Shown: positions 15,073-22,266, counted from the stretch's first letter. The stretch is 26,287 nt of DNA from Bacteroidales bacterium (GCA_004556005.1 SFJA01000023.1:1-26287), one strand, 5' to 3'. Notes: generated by a model from the letters alone, not told the origin. Program-made: numbers and translations.

Positions 15073-16444
15073 GATAACTTTTTCTATCGGAGGAATTCAT
15101 CCTAACGACAGCAAGCTTGCCCGCGAGCGGGCGATAGAGGTGCTGCCGCTGCCGGAAGTCGTTTATGTCTCTATGGCTCAGCATCTCGGAGCCCCGGCAA
15201 AGCCTGTTGTTGCAGTCGGTGACAGCGTAAAGACCGGTCAGGTGATTGCCGAGCCGGGCGGATTCATTTCCGCGTTTGTCCACAGTCCTGTGACAGGTAC
15301 CGTCAAGTCTATAGGACCGCGCAAGGACCTTGCCGGTAACAACGTGACTCACATCGAGATAGTCCGCACGGGCGAAGACGAGTGGGCAGAAGGAATTGAC
15401 CTGAGCGAGGATCTCGTTACCGCCATTCCGGACGACCGCGAGGCTATGCTTGCACGCATCAAGGCCTGCGGTGTAGTGGGTCTGGGCGGCGCGACCTTCC
15501 CGACCCACGTCAAGCTCAATCCGGGTCCCGCAGCCAAGCCGGAATGTCTCATTCTCAACGGCGCGGAATGCGAACCTTTCCTGACAAGTGACTACCGAAT
15601 TCTCCTGGAACAGACGGACAAAATCGTAGTAGGCGCCGCGATAATGCAGAAGATTCTCGGCTGCCGCTGCGTTATTGGCATAGAGGAAAACAAGCCGGAG
15701 GCAATCGAGGCCGTAAAGGCTACAGTGGCCCGTCTCGGATATCAGAATATGGTTGTTCAGACCCTTAAGAAGCGTTATCCGCAGGGCGGTGAAAAGCAGC
15801 TCATAGACGCAGTGATGCGTCGCCAGGTAAAGTCGGGTGCGCTGCCTATCAGCGTAGGTGCGGTCGTGCAGAACGTTGCGACTTCGCTTGCGGTTTATGA
15901 CGCGGTGCAGAAGAACCGTCCTCTGATTACCAATACGCTTACCGTTACCGGAAACTGCCTGCCGGTCGAGGCTCAGCACAACTATCTGTTCCGCATCGGA
16001 ATGCCTCTTTCGTACATCGCAGCCTATGCGGGCGGAGTGCCGGAGGGCGCAGCCAAGATAGTCAGTGGCGGTCCTATGATGGGCAAGGCTATCGCCAATA
16101 TGGATGCCTGCACCGTAAAGGGCTCGTCTTCACTGCTTTATCTTAGCGAGGAGTCAACACGCAGGGCGCCTGCCACCAACTGCATACGCTGCGGACGCTG
16201 CGCCAGCGCCTGTCCTATGGGTCTCGAGCCGTTCCTGCTTGCCCGTCTCTACAGGGCAGGAGACAATGACGGACTCGAAGCCAATGCGGTTCAGGACTGC
16301 ATCGAATGTGGCTGCTGTCTGTACAGCTGTCCTGCAAACATCCCGCTTCTCGACAACATTCGCCAGGCCAAGGGCCAGGTTATGGGTATAATACGCGCCC
16401 GCGCCGCAGCTGCCAAGGCTGCCGCTGAGGCCGCAAAGAAATAA
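15062..16444 (+). CDS. rnfC: Rnf complex subunit C (NADH/FMN-binding)
   Basis: 460 residues from ATG 15062, set by the strong ribosome-binding site. The N-terminal part contains FSIGGIHP and a beta domain with HSPVTGTV. The flavin/NADH region has VGLGGATFPTHVKL and NGAECEPFLTSDYR, typical of RnfC/Nqo1-like proteins. Two 4Fe-4S motifs follow: Cys374-377-380-384 and Cys413-416-419-423. RnfC is the cytoplasmic subunit that exchanges electrons with NAD(H). The tail after residue about 445 is Ala-rich. It overlaps rnfB by 11 bases and is followed after 6 bases by rnfD. Confidence 0.95.
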   Translation: MASKITFSIGGIHPNDSKLARERAIEVLPLPEVVYVSMAQHLGAPAKPVVAVGDSVKTGQVIAEPGGFISAFVHSPVTGTVKSIGPRKDLAGNNVTHIEIVRTGEDEWAEGIDLSEDLVTAIPDDREAMLARIKACGVVGLGGATFPTHVKLNPGPAAKPECLILNGAECEPFLTSDYRILLEQTDKIVVGAAIMQKILGCRCVIGIEENKPEAIEAVKATVARLGYQNMVVQTLKKRYPQGGEKQLIDAVMRRQVKSGALPISVGAVVQNVATSLAVYDAVQKNRPLITNTLTVTGNCLPVEAQHNYLFRIGMPLSYIAAYAGGVPEGAAKIVSGGPMMGKAIANMDACTVKGSSSLLYLSEESTRRAPATNCIRCGRCASACPMGLEPFLLARLYRAGDNDGLEANAVQDCIECGCCLYSCPANIPLLDNIRQAKGQVMGIIRARAAAAKAAAEAAKK

Positions 16445-16450
16445 GGAATT

Positions 16451-17416
16451 ATGGCTAAATTCATCGTTTCTCCTTCACCGCACCTGCATTCTGCGACGCA
16501 TACCGACACCCTGATGAGGGATGTCATCATTGCGCTGATGCCGGCGGTAATCGTTTCCGTGCTGTTCTACGGATGGCACGAACTGCTCATTCTCGCCGTC
16601 AGCGTGCTTTCCTGCGTGCTGCTCGAGTGGGCCATAACCAAATGGATGCTTCGCAAGCCGGACACCATTGCTGACGGTTCGGCCGTGGTTACGGGCTTGC
16701 TGCTGGCAATGAACCTGCCTCCTACCACTCCGTGGTGGGTAGTCGTAATAGGTGCCGTGTTTGCCATCGGAGTCATCAAGATGACCTTCGGAGGTCTCGG
16801 TCAGAACCTCTTCAACCCTGCGCTTGCCGCCCGTGTATTTCTGCTTATATCCTTCCCGGCCATTATGACCGACTGGACCGTTCCTCAGGGATTCATAGGC
16901 AGCCCGGACGCATTCAGCGGAGCGACCCTGCTCGGCGCAGTTGCCGAAGGCGGAGTTGCTTCTGCTGTCGGCGGAGCTGACCTTCTTGGCAAGTTCCTGC
17001 TCAACATAGGTGGTTCTGCGGGCGAAATCTCCGCTCTTGCCCTTCTTGCTGGCTGGGTTTACCTGCTTGTCCGCAAGGTCATCAGGCCTTGGATTACCCT
17101 CAGCATTTTCGCCACCGTTGCGCTCATCGCCGGAATCTTCCACCTCTGCGATCCTGCCGCATTTACCGGACCTCTCTTCAACCTGCTTTCAGGCGGTCTC
17201 ATCCTCGGTGCCTGCTTTATGGCTACCGACTATGTAACCTCTCCTATGAGCAACTGGGGCGGAGTGGTTTACGGAGTAGGTATCGGTCTGCTGGTGATGA
17301 TGATACGTTATTTCGGCTCTTACCCTGAGGGAGTAAGTTTCGCCATTCTTCTGATGAACTGCGCCGTTCCTCTGATTGACAGGGCGTTCCACGGCAAAAA
17401 ATACGGGAGGGCATAG
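16451..17416 (+). CDS. rnfD: Rnf complex subunit D (membrane, covalent FMN)
   Basis: 321 residues, strongly hydrophobic with about nine membrane segments. The covalent FMN motif is present as FSGAT (155-159), with Thr159 the expected attachment residue. The family segment FGGLGQNLFNPALAARVFLL (113-132) is intact. RnfD carries electrons across the membrane and is related to NqrB. The start ATG 16451 follows rnfC by 6 bases, with AAGGA close upstream. It is followed after 2 bases by rnfG, in the usual gene order. Confidence 0.95.
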   Translation: MAKFIVSPSPHLHSATHTDTLMRDVIIALMPAVIVSVLFYGWHELLILAVSVLSCVLLEWAITKWMLRKPDTIADGSAVVTGLLLAMNLPPTTPWWVVVIGAVFAIGVIKMTFGGLGQNLFNPALAARVFLLISFPAIMTDWTVPQGFIGSPDAFSGATLLGAVAEGGVASAVGGADLLGKFLLNIGGSAGEISALALLAGWVYLLVRKVIRPWITLSIFATVALIAGIFHLCDPAAFTGPLFNLLSGGLILGACFMATDYVTSPMSNWGGVVYGVGIGLLVMMIRYFGSYPEGVSFAILLMNCAVPLIDRAFHGKKYGRA

Positions 17417-17418
17417 TT

Positions 17419-17982
17419 ATGGCTGCAAAATCAAGTCTTAAGAACATGCTTCTCTGCCTGTCGCTGGTCTGCCTCTGCTGCTCGGCCCTGCTTGCAGGCA
17501 CCTACGCGCTGACGCTCGAGCCTATCAAGGCCGCCGCCCAGGCAAAGACCAATGCTGCAATTGCGGAGGTCCTGCCTCCATTCGAAGGCAATCCATCGCT
17601 TTCCGAGGTCCAATTCTCCGGAGCCAGCTACTCCTACTATCGTGCCGAGGGTGCCGGTTATGCCATTATCAGCAACACCACGGGCTTTGGCGGAACTCTC
17701 TCCATAATGGTCGGCATCACCGAGGACGGAACCGTCCACAACACCAAGGTCCTCTCTCATTCCGAGACCCCGGGACTTGGCGCAAAGTGTGAGACCGACA
17801 CCAGGTTCATTCAACAATTCTCCGGTCTCGATCCTGCTGCGACGCGTCTTGTTGTCAGCAAGGACGGTGGAGACATAGATGCAATCACCGCTTCAACCAT
17901 CACTTCACGCGCATATACCCTTGCCGTGGCAAATGCAGTTGAGGCTTATAAAGTCATAACGGGAGGAAAAGACAATGAGTAA
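17419..17982 (+). CDS. rnfG: Rnf complex subunit G (periplasmic, covalent FMN)
   Basis: 187 residues. One N-terminal membrane anchor (about 8-32) is followed by an extracytoplasmic FMN-binding domain. SETPGLGAKC (115-124) is the conserved loop. The FMN attachment motif is ITASTITSRA, with Thr160 as the acceptor. The Gly-Ala of the common SGAT form is replaced by Ala-Ser, which I believe also occurs in other Bacteroidales. GGGAGG (17405-17410) lies 8 bases before ATG 17419. The gene overlaps rnfE by 8 bases. Confidence 0.93.
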   Translation: MAAKSSLKNMLLCLSLVCLCCSALLAGTYALTLEPIKAAAQAKTNAAIAEVLPPFEGNPSLSEVQFSGASYSYYRAEGAGYAIISNTTGFGGTLSIMVGITEDGTVHNTKVLSHSETPGLGAKCETDTRFIQQFSGLDPAATRLVVSKDGGDIDAITASTITSRAYTLAVANAVEAYKVITGGKDNE

Positions 17983-18559
17983 GTGGTCTTTGATTACAAA
18001 TGGACTTGTCAAGAACAATCCTACCTTCGTGCTCGTGCTCGGAATGTGTCCGACCCTTGCGACTACGACGTCTGCAATGAACGGACTTGAAATGGGTTTG
18101 GCGACAATGTTCGTGCTGATACTCAGCAATATATTCATTTCGCTCATAGCTCCGGCAGTACCTGACAAGGTGCGTATCCCGGTATATATCGTGGTCATCG
18201 CTACCTTCGTTACCCTGCTCCAGCTTCTGATGCAGGCCTTTGTTCCGGACGTTTACAACACCCTCGGACTCTTCATTCCGCTCATCGTTGTAAACTGTAT
18301 CGTTCTCGGCCGCGCGGAGGCATTTGCTAACAAGAACGGCGTTGCAGACTCTGCCCTTGACGGTATCGGAATCGGCATCGGATTTACACTTTCCCTTACC
18401 GTTATCGGAATTGTCCGCGAGATTCTTGGCAGCGGTTCCATCTTTGGGTGGAAATTCATCCCGGGCGACGGCATACTTGCATTCGTTATGGCTCCAGGTG
18501 CGTTCCTCGTTCTGGGCTATCTGATGGTACTTTTCAATAAATATCTGGCTAAAAAATAG
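17975..18559 (+). CDS. rnfE: Rnf complex subunit E (membrane)
   Basis: 194 residues with about six membrane segments, related to NqrD. Cys25 (VLGMCPTLA) and Cys108 (IVVNCIVLGR) are both present. These are the positions expected for its share of the membrane-embedded Fe-S cluster at the RnfA-RnfE interface in studied Rnf/Nqr complexes. The glycine-rich GIGIGIGF and the FIPLI motif are typical. GGGAGG (17961-17966) stands 8 bases before the ATG. It overlaps the rnfG end and is followed by rnfA after 2 bases. Confidence 0.95.
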   Translation: MSKWSLITNGLVKNNPTFVLVLGMCPTLATTTSAMNGLEMGLATMFVLILSNIFISLIAPAVPDKVRIPVYIVVIATFVTLLQLLMQAFVPDVYNTLGLFIPLIVVNCIVLGRAEAFANKNGVADSALDGIGIGIGFTLSLTVIGIVREILGSGSIFGWKFIPGDGILAFVMAPGAFLVLGYLMVLFNKYLAKK

Positions 18560-18561
18560 TT

Positions 18562-19161
18562 ATGGAGTATCTTCTTATCATCATATCAGCGATATTCGTA
18601 AACAATATCCTGCTTGCACAGTTCCTTGGCATCTGTCCTTTCCTCGGTGTCAGCAACAAGTTGTCCACGGCAACCGGAATGTCAGGAGCGGTCTGCTTCG
18701 TGATCACCCTCGCAACCGTAGTGACGTACTTGCTAAACACTTACGTCCTCGTTCCGCTCGGGCTCACGTTCCTCCAGACCATTTCGTTTATCCTCGTGAT
18801 AGCCGCCCTCGTGCAGATGGTCGAAATTGTCCTCAAGAAGGTCAGTCCGGGACTCTACCAGGCCCTCGGAATCTTCCTCCCGCTCATCACGACCAATTGT
18901 GCCGTGCTCGGAGTAGCCCTCACCGTGGTAACGAAAGAATTCGCCTTTGGCGGGTCGGCTCATATGCTTAATCTCGCTGAGTCAACGGTTTACGCTCTTG
19001 CGACCTCTATCGGTTACGGTCTTGCGATGATTCTTTTCGCCGGCCTTCGCGAGCAGTTGGCCGGAAACGACGTTCCGAAGCCTTTCAAGGGTCTGCCGAT
19101 AGCCCTCATCACCGTAAGCGTGATGGCGATGGCCTTCCTCGGATTCAGCGGTATGGTTTAA
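18562..19161 (+). CDS. rnfA: Rnf complex subunit A (membrane)
   Basis: 199 residues with about six membrane segments, homologous to RnfE with inverted topology and to NqrE. FVNNILLAQFLGICPFLGVS holds Cys25, and PLITTNCAVLGVAL holds Cys113, the partner cysteines for the intramembrane cluster. It completes the set BCDGEA, so the whole ion-pumping ferredoxin:NAD+ oxidoreductase is encoded here. It starts 2 bases after the rnfE stop. Twenty bases downstream comes a small outer-membrane protein gene. Confidence 0.95.
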   Translation: MEYLLIIISAIFVNNILLAQFLGICPFLGVSNKLSTATGMSGAVCFVITLATVVTYLLNTYVLVPLGLTFLQTISFILVIAALVQMVEIVLKKVSPGLYQALGIFLPLITTNCAVLGVALTVVTKEFAFGGSAHMLNLAESTVYALATSIGYGLAMILFAGLREQLAGNDVPKPFKGLPIALITVSVMAMAFLGFSGMV

Positions 19162-19181
19162 TCTTCTAGTTGAATGAAAGT

Positions 19182-19640
19182 ATGAAAAAAATCTTTACTC
19201 TTGTCACTGCTGCGTTGCTTTTGGCAGTTGCAGCTTCAGCTCAGCCTAGAGCCGTTGGTTTACGTTTTGGCGGCAGTGCGTATTCACTCGCATTAGGCGG
19301 AGAACTTTCCTATCAGCACGATTTGGGTGCAAACAGTTTCATAGATGCAACTTTAGGCGGTTATCGTTACGGAGCAAACATAGCTGCGACCTGGAATTAC
19401 ATTTTTGCAAATGTTGATAATTTCAATATCTATGCAGGCCCCGGCGCAAACTTCAACACTTACAATAACGGAAATGGTGTGCTGCTGGATTTTGGACTCC
19501 TCGCACAGGTAGGAACCGAATACCGCTTCGGAAACGTTCCGCTCAACATCGCGCTCGAATGGCGTCCTGGAGTATATTTCTTCCACGGAATCAACTTCTC
19601 CCCATACGGAGTCTCGTTTGCGGTACGCTACAGGTTCTAG
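19182..19640 (+). CDS. Small secreted outer-membrane beta-barrel protein
   Basis: 152 residues from ATG 19182; a TTG four codons earlier is less likely. The signal peptide MKKIFTLVTAALLLAVAASA would be cut before QPR. The mature part alternates short amphipathic strands (FGGSAYSLALGGELSYQHDL, GYRYGANIAATWNYIF) and ends in RYRF, with a terminal Phe as in barrel proteins recognised by BAM. At about 130 residues it could form an 8-stranded barrel. Ligand and role are unknown. It lies 20 bases after rnfA and just before a strong terminator, so it may be the last gene of the rnf transcript. Codon use looks more AT-rich than in the rnf genes. Confidence 0.75.
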   Translation: MKKIFTLVTAALLLAVAASAQPRAVGLRFGGSAYSLALGGELSYQHDLGANSFIDATLGGYRYGANIAATWNYIFANVDNFNIYAGPGANFNTYNNGNGVLLDFGLLAQVGTEYRFGNVPLNIALEWRPGVYFFHGINFSPYGVSFAVRYRF

Positions 19641-19659
19641 CCTGAAAATGAATAGTCTT

Positions 19660-19690
19660 CGAGGTCGACTAAAGGTCGGCCTCGTTTTTT
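19660..19690 (+). terminator. Intrinsic terminator after the rnf-outer membrane protein genes
   Basis: A 10-bp stem (CGAGGTCGAC with GTCGGCCTCG, one T:G wobble) has a 5-base loop and is followed directly by six T residues. It is the clearest terminator in the window and closes the long plus-strand transcript. Confidence 0.9.
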
Positions 19691-19768
19691 GTAACGAAAC
19701 GAACCAGGACTTTTCATTTTACAGTCGGTGTACCAGACGCGAAAAGTAGACATAGCTACCGCAAAGTC

Positions 19769-19807
19769 CCGAATCCGGGCGGTCCGCTGATGCGGACTGG
19801 GATTCGG
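19769..19807. terminator. Possible second hairpin between convergent genes
   Basis: An outer 8-bp arm pair (CCGAATCC / GGATTCGG) encloses an inner 6-bp pair (GTCCGC / GCGGAC) with loop TGAT. On the plus strand it is followed by an AT-rich AATTATTATTTTT, so it could be a backup terminator. It also lies just after the stop of the minus-strand lipoprotein gene but lacks a T tract in that direction. Confidence 0.4.
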
Positions 19808-19812
19808 AATTA

Positions 19813-20301
19813 TTATTTTTGTATCCGTTCCTTTTTCAAACTATCTTTGTTTTCGAGATCGCGCCTGTGCCCTTCAGGCCACCGTTCATCAACCATTTTG
19901 CGGACATACAGCCTGTCCTCTTCAAACCCTGCACGAAGCGACTTGAAATTAGCTTTGGACTCTTCGATATCGGATTCTGACATCGGATGTGTCTTTATCA
20001 TTTTCTTTAAATGCTTGACTTGCATACGCATATCTTTGAAGAAACTGATCGGTACTCCGAGTTTCTTAAAGTCTTTTTTGTCAACAAGTAAAACCTTTTC
20101 CCCTCGTTCATTTATCTCGATTCCGTATATACTCAGACTGTCAATCTTTATGCACATTTCCAATTCCTGCGCATCAAGCATTTCCATCGGAAGCGAATTG
20201 ATCTGATATCCAATCCCGTCAACAAAACGGTATTCCGGTTTAGAACAGGAAGCAAGCAACACCACGAGGATTGAAGCAATGGTATTAAATATGTGTCTCA
20301 T
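19813..20301 (-). CDS. Lipoprotein of unknown function
   Basis: 162 residues. The signal MRHIFNTIASILVVLLASC has the lipobox LASC with Cys19. The mature protein is highly charged and mostly helical in appearance (KKDFKKLGVPISFFKDMRMQ; later a long Lys/Glu/Arg-rich helix to the C-terminus). I do not recognise a family. Base composition is clearly more AT-rich than in the surrounding genes, which may mean recent acquisition or weak constraint. It stands alone between two noncoding stretches and converges on the outer-membrane protein gene. Confidence 0.65.
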   Translation of the reverse strand: MRHIFNTIASILVVLLASCSKPEYRFVDGIGYQINSLPMEMLDAQELEMCIKIDSLSIYGIEINERGEKVLLVDKKDFKKLGVPISFFKDMRMQVKHLKKMIKTHPMSESDIEESKANFKSLRAGFEEDRLYVRKMVDERWPEGHRRDLENKDSLKKERIQK

Positions 20302-20348
20302 CGGTATGTGTTATTTATTTTGTTTTCATAGTATATTTTTAGTTTTGT

Positions 20349-20380
20349 CAAAGATTGTAATTTCTTTTCATTAATGCAAG
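20349..20380 (-). promoter_or_regulatory. Possible promoter of the minus-strand lipoprotein gene
   Basis: On the minus strand CTTG (20377-20380) is followed after 20 bases by AATCTTTG (20349-20356), one mismatch from TAnnTTTG. The leader to ATG 20301 would be about 40-45 bases. The -33 part overlaps a short direct repeat. Confidence 0.35.
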
Positions 20381-20407
20381 TGATTATTTTAATAATCATT
20401 AATGCAA
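20369..20407. repeat. Palindrome between two 11-base direct repeats
   Basis: CATTAATGCAA occurs at 20369-20379 and 20397-20407. Between and overlapping them, TGATTATT (20381-20388) and AATAATCA (20391-20398) form inverted arms separated by TT. It could be an operator or the scar of an insertion. Confidence 0.6.
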
Positions 20408-20741
20408 AGTTGCTTTATGTGGCATATTTCTATGGCGGACCGTGGTCAAGGATATTAGGTACCAAAGACTGTATGTTCTCAAGAGAGGGTTTTGTCTACA
20501 AAAAGGGAAGACTGTCCGATAAGTGCACCGCCAGAGAAGTTTTCCCCAATCTGAGTACCGCAGAAGGCCGATTGCAGTCCGGCAAAACAACTTCTCGGAT
20601 AGGCTGGGGATGGCTTGTGGACAAAATGCCTGCGCATAGTCCCGGACCGGGTTTTAATAGCTACCCTGCCATTACTGCTAATCATCGCGCGGCTCGAGGA
20701 ATAGTAACTTTTTATGTGTTAGTGGTTTAAGAAAATGTAGG

Positions 20742-20834
20742 TCGCGCGATGGAACCAATTTGTTTCCATTGAGCGTCGACACCCCCTCTGGGGATACCTC
20801 CAGGGCACATTGCCTCGCGCGATGATTTGCCGGA
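20742..20834. repeat. 93-base direct repeat, copy 1
   Basis: It begins and nearly ends with the palindrome TCGCGCGA (20742-20749 and 20815-20822, 73 bases apart). It includes the imperfect palindrome GGAACCAATTTGTTTCC and ends in TGATTTGCCGGA. It matches copy 2 at all but about five positions. A further CATCGCGCG in inverse orientation lies near 20685. Confidence 0.85.
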
Positions 20835-20940
20835 GACATAGCATCCTGCCTCCCGTGGCCTTCTGTGGCCTGTGCTGTGCGTTCGTGCAATTCATCTGAC
20901 GTGCCAATCGCCATTCTACGGCACTCCAGGGCATATCGGC

Positions 20941-21033
20941 TCGCGCGATGGAACCAATTTGTTTCCATTGAGCGTCGGCACCCCCTCTGGACACATCTCC
21001 AGGGCACATTGCCTCGCGCGATGATTTGCCGGA
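20941..21033. repeat. 93-base direct repeat, copy 2
   Basis: It starts 199 bases after copy 1, with identical internal spacing (TCGCGCGA at 20941-20948 and 21014-21021). The mismatches are clustered in the stretch after CCCCCTCTGG. A partial echo of the unit, CTCCAGGGCAT, also stands just before copy 2. Confidence 0.85.
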
Positions 21034-21186
21034 ACACGACCAGTGTGTGCCTACCTGAACCCGGGGATAGCCTTGGACGGCTTTCTATTGACCATGGTGA
21101 GTGCAGGGGTATTTCTAAGGGTGTCCGCGCAGTTGGTGACAAGAAGTGTTAACCTGCATCAGCCCGGGATTGATGAAACTGCATAA

Positions 21187-21287
21187 TTATTTCCCGGCAG
21201 CCTGGATTGCGGCGGGGGTTTCTCGGTCGGGGTGCAGCAGCTTCCCCTCGACTATTTCCCGGCTTGCTGGATTGCTGCCGGTGTTTT
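21187..21287 (-). repeat. Duplicated coding tail at the 3' end of lgt
   Basis: Two 36-base segments, 21252-21287 (the end of lgt) and 21187-21222, match at 28 of 36 positions with a period of 65 bases. Read on the minus strand in their own frames they encode KTPAAIQQAGK-stop and ETPAAIQAAGK-stop. Many of the differences fall at third codon positions. The downstream copy is one base out of frame with lgt. Confidence 0.75.
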
Positions 21288-22088
21288 GACGACGAAGGAC
21301 CGGACGAGCAGGAAGATTCCCGCGATGATGAACGGTATCGACAGCAACTGACCCATATTCAATGCCATAGTCTCTTCGAAGCCGACCTGAGGTTCCTTGA
21401 TGAATTCGATCAGGAAGCGCATTCCGAAGCAGCCTATGAGGAAGAGTCCGAAGAAGAATCCGCGGTGAACCTTGTCGAGCTTTTTGGCGTAAATCCATAC
21501 AAGTATCAGTCCCAGAATAAGATAGCTGAGCGCTTCGTATATCTGTGTCGGGTGTTTGGGCTCTGTTTCTCCGCGCAGCTGGAAGATGAATCCCCAAGGA
21601 AGTGAGGTGACGTCGCCGTAGATCTCGCTGTTCATAAGGTTTCCGCAGCGGATGAAACAGCCGGCAAATGCGACCGCTATGCAAAGCCGGTCCATTATCC
21701 ATAAAAAGTCAAAATTGTTCTTTTTGCCGTAATGTGAGCTGTACCACCACATTGCGAGCAGAAGAGCTATTGCGCCGCCGTGACTGGCAAGTCCGCCCTT
21801 CCACGGCATAAAGATTTCCAGAAATCCTTTCCAGCTGCCGAAATAATAATCGGGCTGGTAAAAGATGCAGTGTCCGAGCCGGGCTCCTACGATTGTTGCA
21901 ATCAGCAGTGTATAGAGCAGAGAGTCAAGAAGTTCAAGGGGCAGTTTTTCTCTCTTGAAGAACCACTTGAAGAGGTACCAGCCGAGTATGAATCCGGCAA
22001 CAAACAATAGTCCGTACCATCTGATCTCCAAACTACCCATCCGCAGCAGGATGGGATTTACGTGCCAATTGACAAATAGCAGATTCAT
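21252..22088 (-). CDS. lgt: Prolipoprotein diacylglyceryl transferase
   Basis: 278 residues. Lgt transfers diacylglycerol from phosphatidylglycerol to the lipobox Cys of prolipoproteins in the inner membrane, the first step in maturing the many lipoproteins encoded here. The protein is polytopic with about seven membrane segments. Key residues are present: His103 in SHGGAIA, and Arg147, Asn150 and Glu155 in the signature IRCGNLMNSEIYG. A late conserved Arg stands in GMRFLIEF. The start MNLLFVNWHVNP followed by IRWYGLLF fits the usual Bacteroidales N-terminus. The last eleven residues (KTPAAIQQAGK) are repeated out of frame just downstream, so the C-terminus may have been altered by a frameshift. 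Confidence 0.95.
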   Translation of the reverse strand: MNLLFVNWHVNPILLRMGSLEIRWYGLLFVAGFILGWYLFKWFFKREKLPLELLDSLLYTLLIATIVGARLGHCIFYQPDYYFGSWKGFLEIFMPWKGGLASHGGAIALLLAMWWYSSHYGKKNNFDFLWIMDRLCIAVAFAGCFIRCGNLMNSEIYGDVTSLPWGFIFQLRGETEPKHPTQIYEALSYLILGLILVWIYAKKLDKVHRGFFFGLFLIGCFGMRFLIEFIKEPQVGFEETMALNMGQLLSIPFIIAGIFLLVRSFVVKTPAAIQQAGK

Positions 22089-22110
22089 CGCAATATTTTT
22101 TTATAATCCG

Positions 22111-22143
22111 TAAAGATACGACATTTCCGCCTAATTCTGCAAA
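22111..22143 (-). promoter_or_regulatory. Likely lgt promoter
   Basis: On the minus strand TTTG (22140-22143) is followed after 21 bases by TATCTTTA (22111-22118), one mismatch from TAnnTTTG. The leader to ATG 22088 would be about 15-18 bases. Confidence 0.5.
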
Positions 22144-22225
22144 TTCTTCTATGGCAACCTGCTCTTTCCTTTGAGCGGTCAGCATAAGGAGTTCAGATAT
22201 GGTCAAAAGATAAATTGGCATACAT

Positions 22226-22256
22226 CTTGCGAGCACGACTACGCTTATTATTTATG
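22226..22256 (+). promoter_or_regulatory. Possible promoter of the efflux operon
   Basis: CTTG (22226-22229), 19 bases, then TATTTATG (22249-22256), one mismatch from TAnnTTTG. The leader to ATG 22267 would be very short, as at alaS. No operator-like repeat was seen beside it. Confidence 0.3.
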
Positions 22257-22266
22257 AAAATACTTT

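Larger units (their letters stand above)
20302..21186. other. Long stretch without a convincing gene
   Basis: About 0.9 kb. The left part (to about 20740) is AT-rich at first and holds a possible promoter, a palindrome with flanking direct repeats, and a segment with possible paired arms (AGAAGTT near 20536 with AACTTCT near 20589). The right part contains two 93-base direct repeats and four TCGCGCGA palindromes. Short open frames exist on both strands, but none has a signal, domain or plausible composition. No tRNA, tmRNA or RNase P features were seen. Confidence 0.6.

Noticed and set aside
19709..19747. ACTTTTC / GAAAAGT inverted repeat
   Set aside because: Seven bases with a 25-base loop, just after a strong terminator; too weak to call without conservation data.
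19769..19807. tRNA-like arms around CGAATCC
   Set aside because: The stem pattern does not give a cloverleaf, and there is no proper T loop, anticodon stem or acceptor stem.
20374..20730. 118-codon open frame on the plus strand
   Set aside because: It starts inside the AT-rich repeat, shows no domain or signal, has an unusual composition for a protein, and ends near the repeated palindromic region. It is more likely a chance frame.
20369..21033. CRISPR array
   Set aside because: Only two copies of a long unit plus short palindromes, with uneven spacing; there are no regular 25-45 base repeats and no cas genes.
20678..21142. Minus-strand frames across the 93-base repeats with recurring METNWFHRA
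   Set aside because: The recurring peptide arises because the DNA is repeated. The 199-base period shifts frame between copies, and there is no start or domain support.
22033..22236. Small minus-strand frame over the lgt promoter
   Set aside because: It overlaps the lgt start and the promoter-like boxes, and its peptide has no recognisable features.
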